NCBI RefSeq assembly: GCF_000090795.2
Contig: NW_003546293.1
Coordinates: 293,275-357,274 of the forward strand
Length of the DNA: 64,000 bases
Source of the DNA: Amphimedon queenslandica
Lineage: Eukaryota > Porifera > Demospongiae > Haplosclerida > Niphatidae
Direction: 5' to 3'
Both the position numbers and the translations under genes were made by a program. The notes under the pieces are model-generated. The model had not been told where the DNA came from, did not search any database, and saw only the letters and a program-made list of their open reading frames with translations. Shown one piece after another: positions 25,101 to 36,764 of this stretch; the stretch's first letter is position 1, and the number at the start of each line of letters is the position of its first letter.

Positions 25101-25258
25101 TTTGTTTTTCTTTAGTGCATCAAGATATACCAGAGGTAACAAGCATGAGTAATGTTAGCATTGGGACTGGGTCTTACATGAATGGTGATGCTGAAAGTGA
25201 AGCTCATTTGAACGAATCAGAGGAAAACGAAGAAGAAGAATTACTGAGTGTCATTTAA
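22145..25258 (+). CDS. WD40 beta-propeller protein with long acidic tail, unnamed
   Basis: Four exons: 22145-22600, 22725-22925, 23018-24110 and 25116-25258, 630 aa, stop TAA at 25256. Seven WD40 repeats fill residues about 15-310, each ending in WD-like dipeptides (DKEVRIWD, DCTASLWN, DGSIRIWD, DGTVRLWD, DTKICIWE, YTVNISD, DGNIVLM). The count fits one closed propeller. The remaining 320 residues are Lys/Glu/Asp-rich with acidic runs (EELEELEEDEIEDEIEDEN) and no known domain. It is likely a scaffold protein; partner and location are unknown. Intron 3 is about 1 kb because it contains five units of the 177-bp satellite. I do not recognise an orthologue. Confidence 0.88.
24165..25055 (+). repeat. 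177-bp satellite array in intron 3 of the WD40 gene
   Basis: About five units at a spacing of 175-177 bp, counted from the AAAATGGCC marker at 24435, 24612, 24789 and 24965. Units are highly similar to each other and to the arrays at 4.6, 42.0 and 60.4 kb. Orientation is opposite to the arrays at 4.6 and 60.4 kb. Confidence 0.95.
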
Positions 25259-25793
25259 CATTTTACAATAATTTATGTGAAATAATGATAGTAACTGACA
25301 ATATTATGTACATGTATTATAGGCATTTATAACATTATAAAATAATATGTCAAATACATGTACATGTACATGTATGTACAGTGCTGGAGTAAAAGGAAAA
25401 GGAAGGTTTCTATTGTTAACACAAAAGTATAAATTGCTTAGGAAATCTCTGTAATCTGAATTGCATTGAAGTTAATGTAAGATTGGCTAAATTTTAATTC
25501 TGTGCATTGAGTCTTGCAGTAACTGTAAACCAGGTTTAAATGTTTTCCTGGTCCTTACATACAAACACTGTAATTATATAATTACTAATACAAATCAGAC
25601 ATAATGATCATTATTTTCGTGAGTAAATTTTAATTTTAAAAGTGCTTATACATGTATGTATGTACATGTACATGCAGTTTGTGAGGAAGAAAGAAAATGA
25701 TGATAATAATAACAAACAATAAAAACATAAAAGTAGGCAGGCAAGAGAGAGAGAGAGAGAGAGAGAGACATTAAAATAATGTACTGCACCTGC

Positions 25794-25890
<97 letters not shown>

Positions 25891-26003
25891 CAATAATAAT
25901 AATAATAATAACAACAATAATAATAACAACAACAATAATAATAATGATAAAGAGTGAGAGTCGGTAACAGTTACAATAAAAGGCTATGTATGGGTGTGGC
26001 ACA
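25259..26003. other. Intergenic region between convergent WD40 and PPP4C genes
   Basis: It holds 3' UTR sequence, ACATGT repeats at about 25355-25380 and 25650-25677, a (GA)n run at 25745-25768, and a long (AAT)n microsatellite at about 25795-25945. No gene is seen; the poly-Ile and poly-Asn frames here are microsatellite artefacts. Confidence 0.7.
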
Positions 26004-26499
26004 TCATAAGAAATACTCCGGAATCGGCTTCTTCGTAGGTTCACCGCGAACCTCCTACACATACAGTACATGTAAGTAATAATACGTTCAATTGGTATTA
26101 TCTCGATGGTGAATACTTACGTTTGGCGCTGCTTCAAAGATTGTGAAGTCTCGTTTTAAATTTTCGTCTAGTTCCAAAATGGCTGCAACGTTACCGCACC
26201 TGAGAATCAAGAAGAGAGCAAAATACTTTCAAATTACATTATACATGTACATGTGCATGCGTACATGCATGCTCATCCTTTTCTCCCTTTTTTCTTACCG
26301 GTAACAATAATTTGGTGCAGACCAAACTGTCAATACTGTCTCGTTAAAGTGCCACTTGTAACCTTCCATTACCAGCTGGTGGGCACGACATATCAAATCA
26401 ATGTTATTGGCGCTATTAAACTAAAAAATAATAATAATGATGATAATAATAATAATAATGATAACAATAATAATAATAATGATGATGATAATAGTGATA

Positions 26500-26548
<49 letters not shown>

Positions 26549-27118
26549 TAATAACATACTTCAGATACAACGTCGTTTCCAAACAGATATCCAGCTCCTC
26601 TTGGGCTGATGCCCCATCCATCAATATCTAATCAATAAAAATAAACCACACCCACTCATAATCATAGACGCACCCACCTTCAGGATCAGACCAAAGTAGG
26701 TCACACATTGGGCCATCGTGAGGGACCTCCTGCTTCCTGTCTATGGCTCGTATCTATAGGAAAAAGGTAGAAATAAAAATGGTAAAAATTTCTACACAAT
26801 AATACCATATGATATACAGGTTGAAATATTGGTGGGAATCATTTTGTCATTTTTTGTATTTTGTAGTTGCATATGTCATCAGGTATTATATTAGTGGTTT
26901 CTTGCCAAGATCAGCTGGTAATTCTGGAGTGCCATTTTTGTATCACGATTGGAGGGTTTTAATTTGGCCAATTTGTGTCCATGTGCCATTGAGCATGCGC
27001 ATACATGTAGACGTATAATGGTTCAAAACAATGGGGTTCATTTCGGGGAATGGCTATCAAAATGCCAAATTTGGCGAGATTTCCTCCCTCCAAAATTATC
27101 AGCTACACTAGCAATGTA

Positions 27119-27150
<32 letters not shown>

Positions 27151-28623
27151 GTAATGATAGTGGCAGAGTTGATGATGATGATGGTATAGTGTTGTGGAAC
27201 ATTGTGACTACACAAAAGAGGATGTGATGCAATATCACCACACAAGGAGAGAGTGATCCATCATGGCTGCTTTCATTCCTCTTACTTGATCGATTGAAGT
27301 GATTGAGGGAGACAGGCCACCATGGACTGCAAAAATCTGAAGAGTAAGAGAATATTATAATAAAAAAAGACTTTTAATACTTAAAGTGGGTTCTTAATAT
27401 GACGCATGTGCATCCGTCACGACCAGAAGTGCTGTATAAAACAATGGGAGCATGCGTCAACGCGTCATATTAGAAAACATTTCTATTCTGACGCATTGAC
27501 GCATACTGCCACTGGTTCACACAGCACTTCTGGTTGTGACGCTAGCGCATGAAAAGCAATGCGTCATATTGAGAAACCACCTTAAGAGTACATGTACATG
27601 TAGATTAATATTATACCTTACCCTTTCATCTATTATGGCAGCTAGACTTAAGTAATCGAAAATCTCAGTGCAATACCTCCAGACATTAACGGATCCGTAC
27701 TTTCTCTTGCACTCATCATAAAAACCATAAACCTGAGGGAGGGAGAGAGGGAGGGAGGGAGAGTGGGGGGAGAGAGGGAGAAAGAAAGGGGGGAAGAGAG
27801 AAAGGAAAAAGAGAGAATGTGTTAACAAATACTAATGATTTGACAATTGTGTCATTGAACACATCAAATACATTATAAGAGGAAGGGAGAGAGAGAGAGA
27901 GAGAGAGGAGAGAGGAGGGGACATTAACTTGTGTTATTTGTCGGCTTTCATGATTTCCTCTTATTAATGTAATCCTATCTGGGTACCTAACCTATAATAA
28001 TAATAATGAAAATAATAATAATAATAAAAACAATAAATAATGAAAATAAAAATATTTATGTACATGTGTATGTTATTCTTTCTATAAAAGTAATAACTAT
28101 TGTAGTAATAATAATAACAATGATTTACAAATTAATTAACACAAAGTTCGAAATAGCTAGTGAATACCTTTAACGCTAAAAGTAACAAAAAGGTTTCAAC
28201 ACTATAAAACCCTCGATCGACAAAGTCTCCGAGGAAAAGATAATTAGTTTCCGGTACGTCACCCCCCACCTTGATAAGAATCATAATTAACAAATAATTA
28301 ATTTTAATTGTAATAATACACTAACTTTAAAAAGCTCTTTTAAGTCATAGAACTGCCCGTGAATGTCCCCACACACTGTAACAGGTGGATCTACTCTCTG
28401 TACATTACTCTCTTCACTAAGGATCTCTCTACAGAGAATGGCACAATGTAAAGGTCTGCTGGTATTATTTAATATTATACCTAGCTTTTGAACAAAGTGA
28501 TTTCACTTCTTGCTCTTTTATAACTTCACAGCGACGGAGTTGCTCTATTTGTCTATAAAGGAGTCGTTAAATACTTCTCTCCCGCCCTGTAACTCACCTG
28601 TCTAAGTCAGAATGCTCACCCAT
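26004..28623 (-). CDS. PPP4C: Serine/threonine protein phosphatase 4 catalytic subunit
   Basis: Twelve exons: 28598-28623, 28481-28552, 28326-28428, 28168-28269, 27929-27991, 27622-27732, 27286-27336, 26678-26753, 26560-26627, 26299-26420, 26121-26199 and 26004-26054. They encode exactly 307 aa, as in human. PPP-family metal-site motifs are intact: GDIHG (Asp54, His56), GDFVDRG (Asp82) and RGNHES (Asn114, His115), followed by HGGLSP and [10 protein letters not shown]. The C terminus is YFL, the tail whose last Leu is methylated in PP2A-like enzymes. [18 protein letters not shown] separates it from PP2A and PP6. PP4 acts in DNA repair, centrosome and RNA-processing complexes with PP4R subunits. 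Introns hold a MITE (27.4-27.6 kb) and an ATT microsatellite (26.4-26.6 kb). It is divergent from paxillin. Confidence 0.98.
26421..26559. repeat. AAT microsatellite filling PPP4C intron 9
   Basis: The 139-bp intron between exons 9 and 10 is almost entirely AAT/GAT repeat. Only the splice signals at each end are distinct. Confidence 0.9.
26885..27112. mobile_element. MITE-like repeat of the TTTAATTTGGC family
   Basis: It shares TTTTAATTTGGC, CCATTGAGCATGCGCAT, ATGGCTATCAAAATGCCAAA and CCCTCCAAAATT blocks with copies at 38802-38948 and 53280-53465. It lies in PPP4C intron 7 and has no coding capacity. Confidence 0.6.
27113..27150. repeat. (TG)n microsatellite
   Basis: A run of GTGTGT of roughly 30 bp in PPP4C intron 7. 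Confidence 0.9.
27385..27581. mobile_element. 197-bp MITE flanked by TTAA
   Basis: Imperfect terminal inverted repeats (left AGTGGGTTCTTAATATGACG, right end complementary to GGTGGTTTCTCAATATGACG) enclose GC-richer sequence with more inverted motifs (CAGAAGTGCTGT / ACAGCACTTCTGG). TTAA lies at both edges (27381-27384 and 27582-27585), the target duplication of piggyBac-type elements. No transposase is present. It sits in PPP4C intron 6. Confidence 0.8.
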
Positions 28624-28793
28624 TCTCCTCTCCCCTGGTTTGAGTGGTTTCCGTTCCCGCTCTAAGCACAATCTCCGTATACTTTAACCACGTGGCATGC
28701 TTGAATGTACTGAGACCACACCCACCGTCTGTTTTGACGCCCAGACCACGCCCATAACCGGCCTAAAAGAGCTTCTTGAACAGGGACAAGGAG
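28624..28793. promoter_or_regulatory. Candidate bidirectional promoter, PPP4C / paxillin
   Basis: There are 170 bp between the divergent start codons. CCACACCCACC and CCACGCCCAT GC-box-like motifs and CACGTGGC (E-box) are visible. Use is inferred from spacing only. Confidence 0.5.
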
Positions 28794-29590
28794 ATGGAGT
28801 TAGGTAATTATAACAGTGCGTGTGGCTATGCCAGCCTCTAGATACTATCATATTACTAGCCTATAGTTATATACTTAGCTTTAAGACTATTAGACCCAGT
28901 TGTATACTTTCTGAGACCGTCTTTCTCTCCTTTTTCTCTCTCTCTCATGATTTATCCTCCAGATGAATTGCTTGCGGACCTTCAATCGGTCATACCCGAA
29001 GCCACCACGGACGGTAGAGCTTCCGCTGGTTCCGGGAAAGGACAGTATGACTACCTCCCTGATCTCCCCGGGGCCGATGACTCCTCTAAAGGAGGGAGAA
29101 GGAGCGACCCTTTTGAAGTTCCCCCTGGTTATGACCCTCCTGCTATGACACCGCCTCCAGGAGACGAAGTAAGAGAGAGAGCACTTTATCGTACATGATA
29201 CTCTGTTCTTTTTCCATATACATGTACGTATATGTGTACTTAAATGTCGCTCTCTTTCTTCCTCTAGGAAGAAGAAGCATATAGTACAGTGACTCATACT
29301 CCTCGGTATGTCCCTAAACAGGAACAAAGAGGAGAGTCTCCACCTCCAGCTAAACCCAGACGCACAGATCGACCGGAATATGATACCACCGCCATGTTTA
29401 GAAAACAGGAAAATGTCGAGACAGGAGGGGGAGGAGGAGGAGGAGGAGGTGGTTTGGAAGAATTGGATAATTTGCTGGAAATGTTGAGTACTACACAGCA
29501 AAAACAAACAACAGGTAAAAAGGCTTGTTTATTTACTTCTGTTTATTGTTTAGTCCAAATGTCCTTTTATAATTTGAAATTTGGAGTCAC

Positions 29591-29626
<36 letters not shown>

Positions 29627-32600
29627 CTTCTCTCTCTCACTCTCTTTCTCTTTCACTAATCTAATTATTATCTATATTTATACAACGCATATAAATATTA
29701 TTGTCTGAGGCAGACAAACAAAGCTGTTCCCTTACTATATGCAAACACTTCATTACTCTCAGTAATGACTTGTGTACTGCAATGGGGTAGATGATATGTC
29801 CTTGGTGTATTTTGTCCTTATTTGGTCATTCATGCCTTACTCTTGTTGCCTTTGGTTAGTATGGGACATTAAACAGATTCCTTACATATCTTACTCTGAT
29901 GTAATGCCCTGTTATTTAATTTGTGGGGTCTTTTGTCATTGCATTAATACATACACATGTATATATTGACTCGTCCTACATATACACATGTACATGTAGC
30001 TACATGTACATTGTATATTCTTAAATGGAAGCTCAGGCTTCTTCTGCTTCTTATCTTAAATTTGTCACTGGATTCTAATTGAGAGTTAATTATACATGTA
30101 TATACATGTAGGCTTAGGCCCCGTTTACACTAATCCAGTTTACACTAATCCATTTTCACATGTAAACGGAGACTTTTTGATTCTGATACAGCTTCTGTTT
30201 ATACTGATACATGAAAACGCATCACCTATCCAAAGCAAAATGTAAACGGATACCAAAGTGGATACTTCTATAAACGAATGATAAATCTTATGAAAATGCA
30301 GCTGCTGGATTAGTGTAAACACCTGAAACGAATAATAGCAAAAACAATCCGGATTCAGTGAAGTGGATTAGTGTAAACGGGGCCTTAGTGTATGTACATG
30401 TACATGTAGTCCTTGGCTTCTAACCAAGAGAGACTTTTGTTCATTATGTATTATTATGATTAATGTTTCTACATGTACTCTATTGTGTTTGTTGCTTATA
30501 CAGTAACAGTGATAATAAGAGAATGCTGCATCCTAAAAATTAATATTTGGTCTTCTCTCTTCTTTGGTATAATAATAATTGCAATAAATGATGCTACATG
30601 TATTTGTAGCTTTGAAGTTGTACATTAATTCAATTTGATGCCAGTAATGATGTTTGTTTTCATAGAGTATTATCTAATTATAGTAATTATTGAGTGGGTG
30701 TGTCTGTGTTGATGATTATTACTGATTGTCAATGAGTTATGCTTATTATCGTCTCAGACGATATCCTACAATAATACCGTAGGGCTGCCACCTTTTTTTG
30801 AGGGCTGTAAATTTCATGAATTTGCCTAAAAATCTATTTTGTGGATTTAATTTTTGTGAATTTATGCCATCATCTTATACCATAATAATTTGATTTTCGT
30901 GGAAGTAATTTTTGTGAATCTTTAAAAAATCGAGAAATCCGCGAAATTTATAGCTCTCGAAAAAAGGCATCCTATGGTATTTCTCAGCATTTTCTTTAAT
31001 GATTAGCACCCACTGATTAGATACATGTGTTAATCTGCTTTCTTTTGATATGCAACAGGTGCTAACGAGGCTCCTCCCACTGCCCCTGCCTCTACTGGAA
31101 GACCCACCGTCTCTCAGTTTATGGACGAGTTGACTGAAGTCGAGAGAAAGGTTTCTCACGAGAGGGAGGCGCCCAAGTCGTCGTCTCGGCCAACAGCTTC
31201 AGCCGCCACCCACGAGTTAGACATGTTAATGGCCGACCTTTCAGACTTTAAACTGCCTCCTCAAGCCCAAGTCAGTAAACCACCTCCTCCACCACAAGTA
31301 AGAATGGGAGTATGGGAATGAGACTATGGAGGTATGGGAATGGAATGAGTTATGTGAATGAGAATATGGAGGTATGGGGCATGAGAATGAGTTGCTGTAT
31401 GTGAATGAGAATATGGAGTATGGGGTATGGGAATGAGTTTTGGTAGCATTATAATGAGGATATGGAGTATGAGAATGAGAATATATAAAGATACATAATG
31501 TTCAATATATACAGATGAGGTATTTTTATTTAGGAAGAGGGTCCCTATGCCAGGCCCCACAAGGAACCCCGTATCAAGAGTCAGATCAGTAACCTTGACT
31601 CCATGATTGGATCACTTCAATCTAACATGAACAGACAAGGAATTGATACTTCTTCTAAGGTAGGAAGAAACAATGTGATACTTTTTATAGTGCCTTATTT
31701 TTGAGGAGCAAAACTTTTGAATTAGCATGCAACCTTAAATTTAGTTAAAGCTTTGCTAAATATACAATCACCATCAAAAGTGTGGCACTAACATTGAAAA
31801 TCCACAAAATAAAATTCATTTTTTATAATCCGCGAAAGTTTTGCTCTGGGAAAATGTAAATGTAATAAAATACGTATTATTGTAATGATACCTGTATTGA
31901 ATATTGTAATGCTGTACAGGTGCATATTATAATTACATTAAAAAAATTATATAGGGAACATGTGCTGCATGTGACAAGCCCATATTTGGTAAAGTCATTA
32001 ACGCGATGAAGAGGGTGTGGCATCCTGAACACTTTACCTGCTCCCAGTGTGACACTGAGCTTGGGAACATAACGTTTTATGAGCACAACAACACCCCCTA
32101 CTGTGAGAAGGACTATCACGAGCTATTTGCACCACGTTGTGCTTACTGCAATGGACCAATCCTTGATGTGAGTTTAATATATTCATCTTCCTCTGTATTT
32201 CTCCATTTTTCCTGATACATAATACACATGTACATGTACTTATGTTGTTTAGAAAGTTTGAACTAATTCCGATCAAGTTTGGATTTTATAAGAATTTTTT
32301 AAGTTGCTCCAAAATTGAGCCAAAGTCCCTATACTGTAGTATAGTACATGGTTTTTTCTTGTCACGGATTTTGTGACAGTGGAACTAATGGGTTTTGCTT
32401 GTCAGACAATGTCACGGATTTCGTGACAATGGAAGAAATGGGTTTTTGCTTTTCACGGATTTTGTGACATCATTTATTTCATTGTTATAATTTGTCATAG
32501 ATCTGTTCTTCAAGCATTCAAACACCCTTTTCTCTCTCTCCCCCTTTCCCTTTAGCGCTGCATGAGAGCTTTGGATAAGACTTGGCATCCCGAACATTTC

Positions 32601-33506
32601 TTCTGCACTCTTTGTGGCAAACACTTTGGCCCTGAAGGGTTTCACGCCAAAGACTCAAAGGCTTACTGCCGTGAGTGCTACTTTGAAAAGTTTGCTCCTC
32701 GCTGTAAGAGATGTGAGAAGGCAATAATGGAGGGATTTATAACAGCACTGGGATCACAGTGGCACTCTGACTGCTTCTGCTGTAAAGTAAGTGAGAGAGA
32801 GAAGAGAGAGAGAGGGGGGAGAGAGAGAGAGAGGGGGGAGAGAGAGAAAGAGAGAGAGAGAGAGAGGAGGGGAAAGAGAGAGAGAGAGGGAGGAGGAGAA
32901 AGAGAGAGGGGGGAGGAGAAAGAGAGAGAAGGGGGAGGGAGAGAGAGGAGGGGAGAAAGAGAGAGGGGGGAGAGGGATAAGAAATATTTATGATTAAAGA
33001 AAAGAAAAAGTGGAGAAGTGATGTTATAATGCTTTCATTTGATAACAATTTACATTGCATTTGGCAATAATTTTGCTATTATTAGGTATTAGGCATTACA
33101 TAATGTCTCTTCATTTCTCTTCCTCTCAGGTTTGCAGTGTTACTTTCCCTCATGGTGATTACTACGACTACAATGGTGAGCCTCATTGCGAGATTCACTA
33201 TCATGCACAACGAGGAACCCTCTGCGCTCAATGCCAAAAACCCATCACTGGTGAGCAAGCACAGTATTAATTATTTTTATTCATTCTTGATCATCATTAT
33301 TATTATTAGTATTTATTAATTATTTATTAACTATTATTAATTATTATTATTATTAATTAGGTCAGTGCGTAAGTGCTATGGGTAAGAAGTTCCATCCTGA
33401 TCATTTCACTTGTGCCTTCTGTCTCAAGCAACTGAACAAAGGAACTTTCAAAGAGCATCGGAATAACGCTTACTGTCAGCCTTGCTTCATCAAACTGTTT
33501 GGGTAG
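28794..33506 (+). CDS. PXN: Paxillin (LD motifs + four LIM domains)
   Basis: Nine exons: 28794-28803, 28963-29168, 29268-29514, 31059-31297, 31534-31659, 31955-32167, 32556-32786, 33130-33250 and 33361-33506, 512 aa, stop TAG at 33504. The first coding exon is just 10 bp and completes LD1 ([13 protein letters not shown]). Further LD motifs are [37 protein letters not shown] and LDSMIGSLQ. From residue 277 there are four LIM zinc-finger domains with CxxC...HxxHFxC patterns ([47 protein letters not shown]), ending FIKLFG. Paxillin is the integrin focal-adhesion scaffold that binds FAK and vinculin through LD motifs. A poly-Gly run lies before LD2. Intron 3 contains a MITE. Finding it supports an integrin adhesion system in this animal. 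Confidence 0.97.
29515..31058. other. Large paxillin intron 3
   Basis: A 1.5-kb intron holding a (CT)n tract (29590-29650), ACATGT repeats near 29985-30010 and 30395-30408, a 268-bp MITE (30117-30384), and at about 30770-30975 a repeat with AT-rich inverted segments (ends ATACCGTAGGG and CCTATGGTAT). No exon is seen. Confidence 0.7.
30117..30384. mobile_element. 268-bp MITE with 21-bp terminal inverted repeats and TTA target duplication
   Basis: The left end GGCCCCGTTTACACTAATCC and the right end (its reverse complement, closing GTGTAAACGGGGCC at 30384) are near-perfect inverted repeats. TTA occurs immediately outside both ends (30114-30116 and 30385-30387). A 3-bp TWA duplication and GGC start fit PIF/Harbinger-type MITEs. 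Internal TGTAAACGGA and GTAAACGGATA echo the ends. No coding capacity. Confidence 0.88.
32787..32982. repeat. Long GA-rich microsatellite in paxillin intron 7
   Basis: About 190 bp of interrupted (GA)n/(GGGGA)n follow directly after the exon 7 donor GTAAGT. The Glu/Arg-rich open frames across it are artefacts. Confidence 0.9.
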
Positions 33507-35124
33507 ACCACACCCACTTTATAGGTAGCACTACTTTAGGTTGTCGGTGTAAAGAAATATTTTGCAATTGTTGACTTTTATGAATTTAATGACAAAATTA
33601 ATTATAATGTTGTTAGTTTTTGTAGTTGTAAAAAATGTCTTTTTCCCTTTTTTGTAATTATTATTGTTGTTTTTTTATAAAAGATTAGTTCAATATTCAA
33701 GCTACATTATAGGTACCAACTTGTAAAATTGTACCATTATTTTTATTCATGAGAAGCTTCGCCCCATTCATTATTAATAATAGTTATAAAAGAAACCGTG
33801 ACTACATGCATGTTTTTTTGAGGAACATTTTGTAATTTTCTCTAAGCTAAAAAAATTGTCATGGTTTACAGTTTGCTTCGTGGCTCCTCCATGATGCTGC
33901 TTGAGGGATGTTTGTTAAAGAACTGTTTTCCACATATAATATATGTGGAAAATAGTTATTATTTATCATCATTTCAACTAATGACAAAGAATATTGGTCC
34001 AGGAATACACTTGCTTTTGTTTTTTATTTCAAATCTGGAGTCTGTCTCTTTATATCTGAAAATCAATATTTTATATGCTAGAAATCTTGGTTCATCAATG
34101 TTGATTGATAACTATTGAAGGGCTTGAAAATGTACTTCAGAAATGCCATAGACTCTTAGTTCATTACATCAATTGTTTGCCAATTGTACTTAAAACCATC
34201 AAGCTACCAGAATATCCAGCATTGTTTGGTAATATCACCAATCTCCCGCTTCATTGTTCATGTACACTGAGGCGGTTGCTAACTTGCTATGTTCAATGAA
34301 CTGTTGGTCAATAAAAATGAGATCTCTTTGTTTAAATTGTTGCTAGTAGTGTATGTACTACTGCTTGGTGTATGAATACAGAAGAGAGAGGGAAAGACTA
34401 GAGTTGAGAGAGGTGTCGCAGCATCTTCTCTGTAGGGAACACTGCTGATCCCTTCCGGTTCGATGTCAGCTATAGTCTGGATTCCATCAGAGTCCTCAGG
34501 CAGCTCGCTTCTTTGCAGGCTGTCAAATCTGTTATATTTACCATTCAAAAAAACAAACTCTTTTCTCAAACAAATCAATTCAATTATCACACAGAAATCA
34601 AAGAGCAAATGGAAAGACAAAAAAGGCCACAATACAATATGCTCTCACTCACACACTCTAACAAGTCCCTCTAAAAATAAACTAACAAAAAGGTCTCCTT
34701 TTATACAAAAATGATCAATTAATTAATAATAATGAATAATAATAAGTTAATAACAGAAAAAAACATCATAAAACCACACAAGAGGAAAAGAAGTAGTAAA
34801 TAATAATAATGTACAGAAACAATATAATAATGGTACTAGCATACGGATTGATCAATAACTAGTGAGTAGTGAGTCTATAAGTAAGATCCAGAGTGGGCTG
34901 AGGAAGGTTATATCAAGATGATCAAAGAGTTGAGAGAATTGAGAGTAGGAAATAACGAACAAATGAAGGAGACCAAGAGAACGGCGGAGAGAACTAGAAT
35001 GAGAACTAAATTTCTGAATTTATATACTATTGCTTGTGATGTCATATGACCTCATATCACACCACACACACCAATGACTTTAGCATTTGCTGAGACTTTT
35101 TCTACCAATAGCAAAAAAATAGCT

Positions 35125-35830
35125 GCTCATTGTCGTTCTCCAGCAAGACCTATAGTTTCTCTCCTATTACGGGGTTCCATATTGCCTTGTAGACATGGTG
35201 GCCTCTGACAATTGATTTCTACACAATGGTGCGCACACATGGTGAGTGCTAGTGGGGTGAGTGATGGGTGCGGTCACGTGCAGGTGTGACCGGCCATGTG
35301 TTTGCTAGGAGATAGTGGCCTATTAGCCATTCTCTTAATATATATAATACTCTATATCATATTCTGGAAATCAAACATTGATATTTAAAACCTATTGAAG
35401 GGCTTGAATGCATACTCCAGAAATTCCACCGACTCTCAGTTCCGATTAATTGTCAACCAACCACATTTAAAACTATCGAACTACCAGCTAGTAGGGCCAG
35501 CATTGTATAGTAGTATCACTCATTTCTGGGTTAACTGTTCGTGTGCACAGATGACTTTGGCGTTCGCTGAAGCTTTCTCAACCAACGGCAACAAAAAATG
35601 AAACATCTATTTATGAGCTCTGACAACATATAATGTGGATAAAGATAGCTTTATGGATATGATTAAGGAGGGCAATTTAATTGACTTTTATGAATTTCTA
35701 AAGATCCAAAACTAATATACCTTCATGGAAATGACCGATTAATGACTAATTCTTTACAGTATGAAGACTTTTACTTTACTTTATTTTAGCTGATTTTTCA
35801 GCAATTAACCTTGTATTTATTTGAGAATTA
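35125..35830. repeat. Composite repeat, copy B
   Basis: Matches copy C (36765-37340) along most of its length. Shared landmarks include CAAGACCTATAGTTTCTCTC, ATGGTGCGCACACATGG, TTGAAGGGCTTGAA and GAAGACTTTTACTTTACTTT. Copy A (34110-34310) has only the middle part. It may be a decayed transposon or pseudogene; no intact frame remains. Confidence 0.75.
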
Positions 35831-36764
35831 ATTTTTGTCTTTGTTTCTTGTAAATGTTATGACTTTTATGAAGTTTTCAGTGATTCAAATCTCAGACGTC
35901 GTGATCGAAATGGTTGGTCAAAGGTTGTTTCTTTACTGTCAGACGTAGACTTTCTTCTAGCAGAGTTTGCAGCTTGACATTAATCTTGTGTTTAGATTAA
36001 GTATTTTAGTATTATTTTGTATTTATTTTTGTCTTGGTAAGCAATAATTGTCTGTGCAAAGAAAATTTTGTTATTGTTGACTTTATGAATTTAATTCCCT
36101 TTTTGCAATTATTACACTTGCAGCTGTTATCAAGAGTGGGTGTACTCTTACTGTTATGTATTATGTAACTTGTAGAATTTATTTAAAAATTTAATACCGT
36201 ATTTCCTCGAATAGAAGCTGCCCTTTGAATAGCACACAGCCAGCGGCCAGAACAAGTAGCGACTAAAGAGGTATAAGGAGGCAGAAAGAATGGGGATGGA
36301 ATACCAGTATCGTCTCTTCAATATTTTTACTATAGTATTCGTTCTATCAAAAAAACATAATACTATTTATCAAAATGTGAGAACACATACTTTACTAGGC
36401 ATGTGTTGTAAAAAAGGAGGTAGCATGTATGATATGAGACACTGCCCAAAATCAATGAATTGAGCCTGATTACAGTATTGATACAGTCTGACAGGTATCA
36501 TTGCTGAATCATGCATGTTGCTCTTGCTGAACCAGTATGAATTCCAGCATGATTGTATCAGGGCTGATGGATCAGGCTAGGCTCATTGCAATGTTAGCTG
36601 CCCAAAATCCATGATTCAGGATGCATTAGGCCGGATCAGGACTGACATGATTCATGACTCAATCACTGTGTAGCCGTAGCCCCTAGGCCCTAGTTAGTCT
36701 CGCCACGCCCCTTCGCTACCCCTCTCTAGCTCTGTGCTTGCAGCAGCTATTGTAAATGGTGTTA

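Noticed and set aside
32737-33060. Leu/Ser/Pro and Arg/Glu-rich frames over GA tracts (also 45.7-46.1, 59.0-59.2 kb)
   Set aside because: They are products of reading (GA)n/(CT)n repeats in all frames.
34279-34632. 117-codon minus-strand frame
   Set aside because: Part looks protein-like (SLQRSELPEDSDG) but there is no family match, partner exon or clear splice support, and it lies in a repeat-rich gap.
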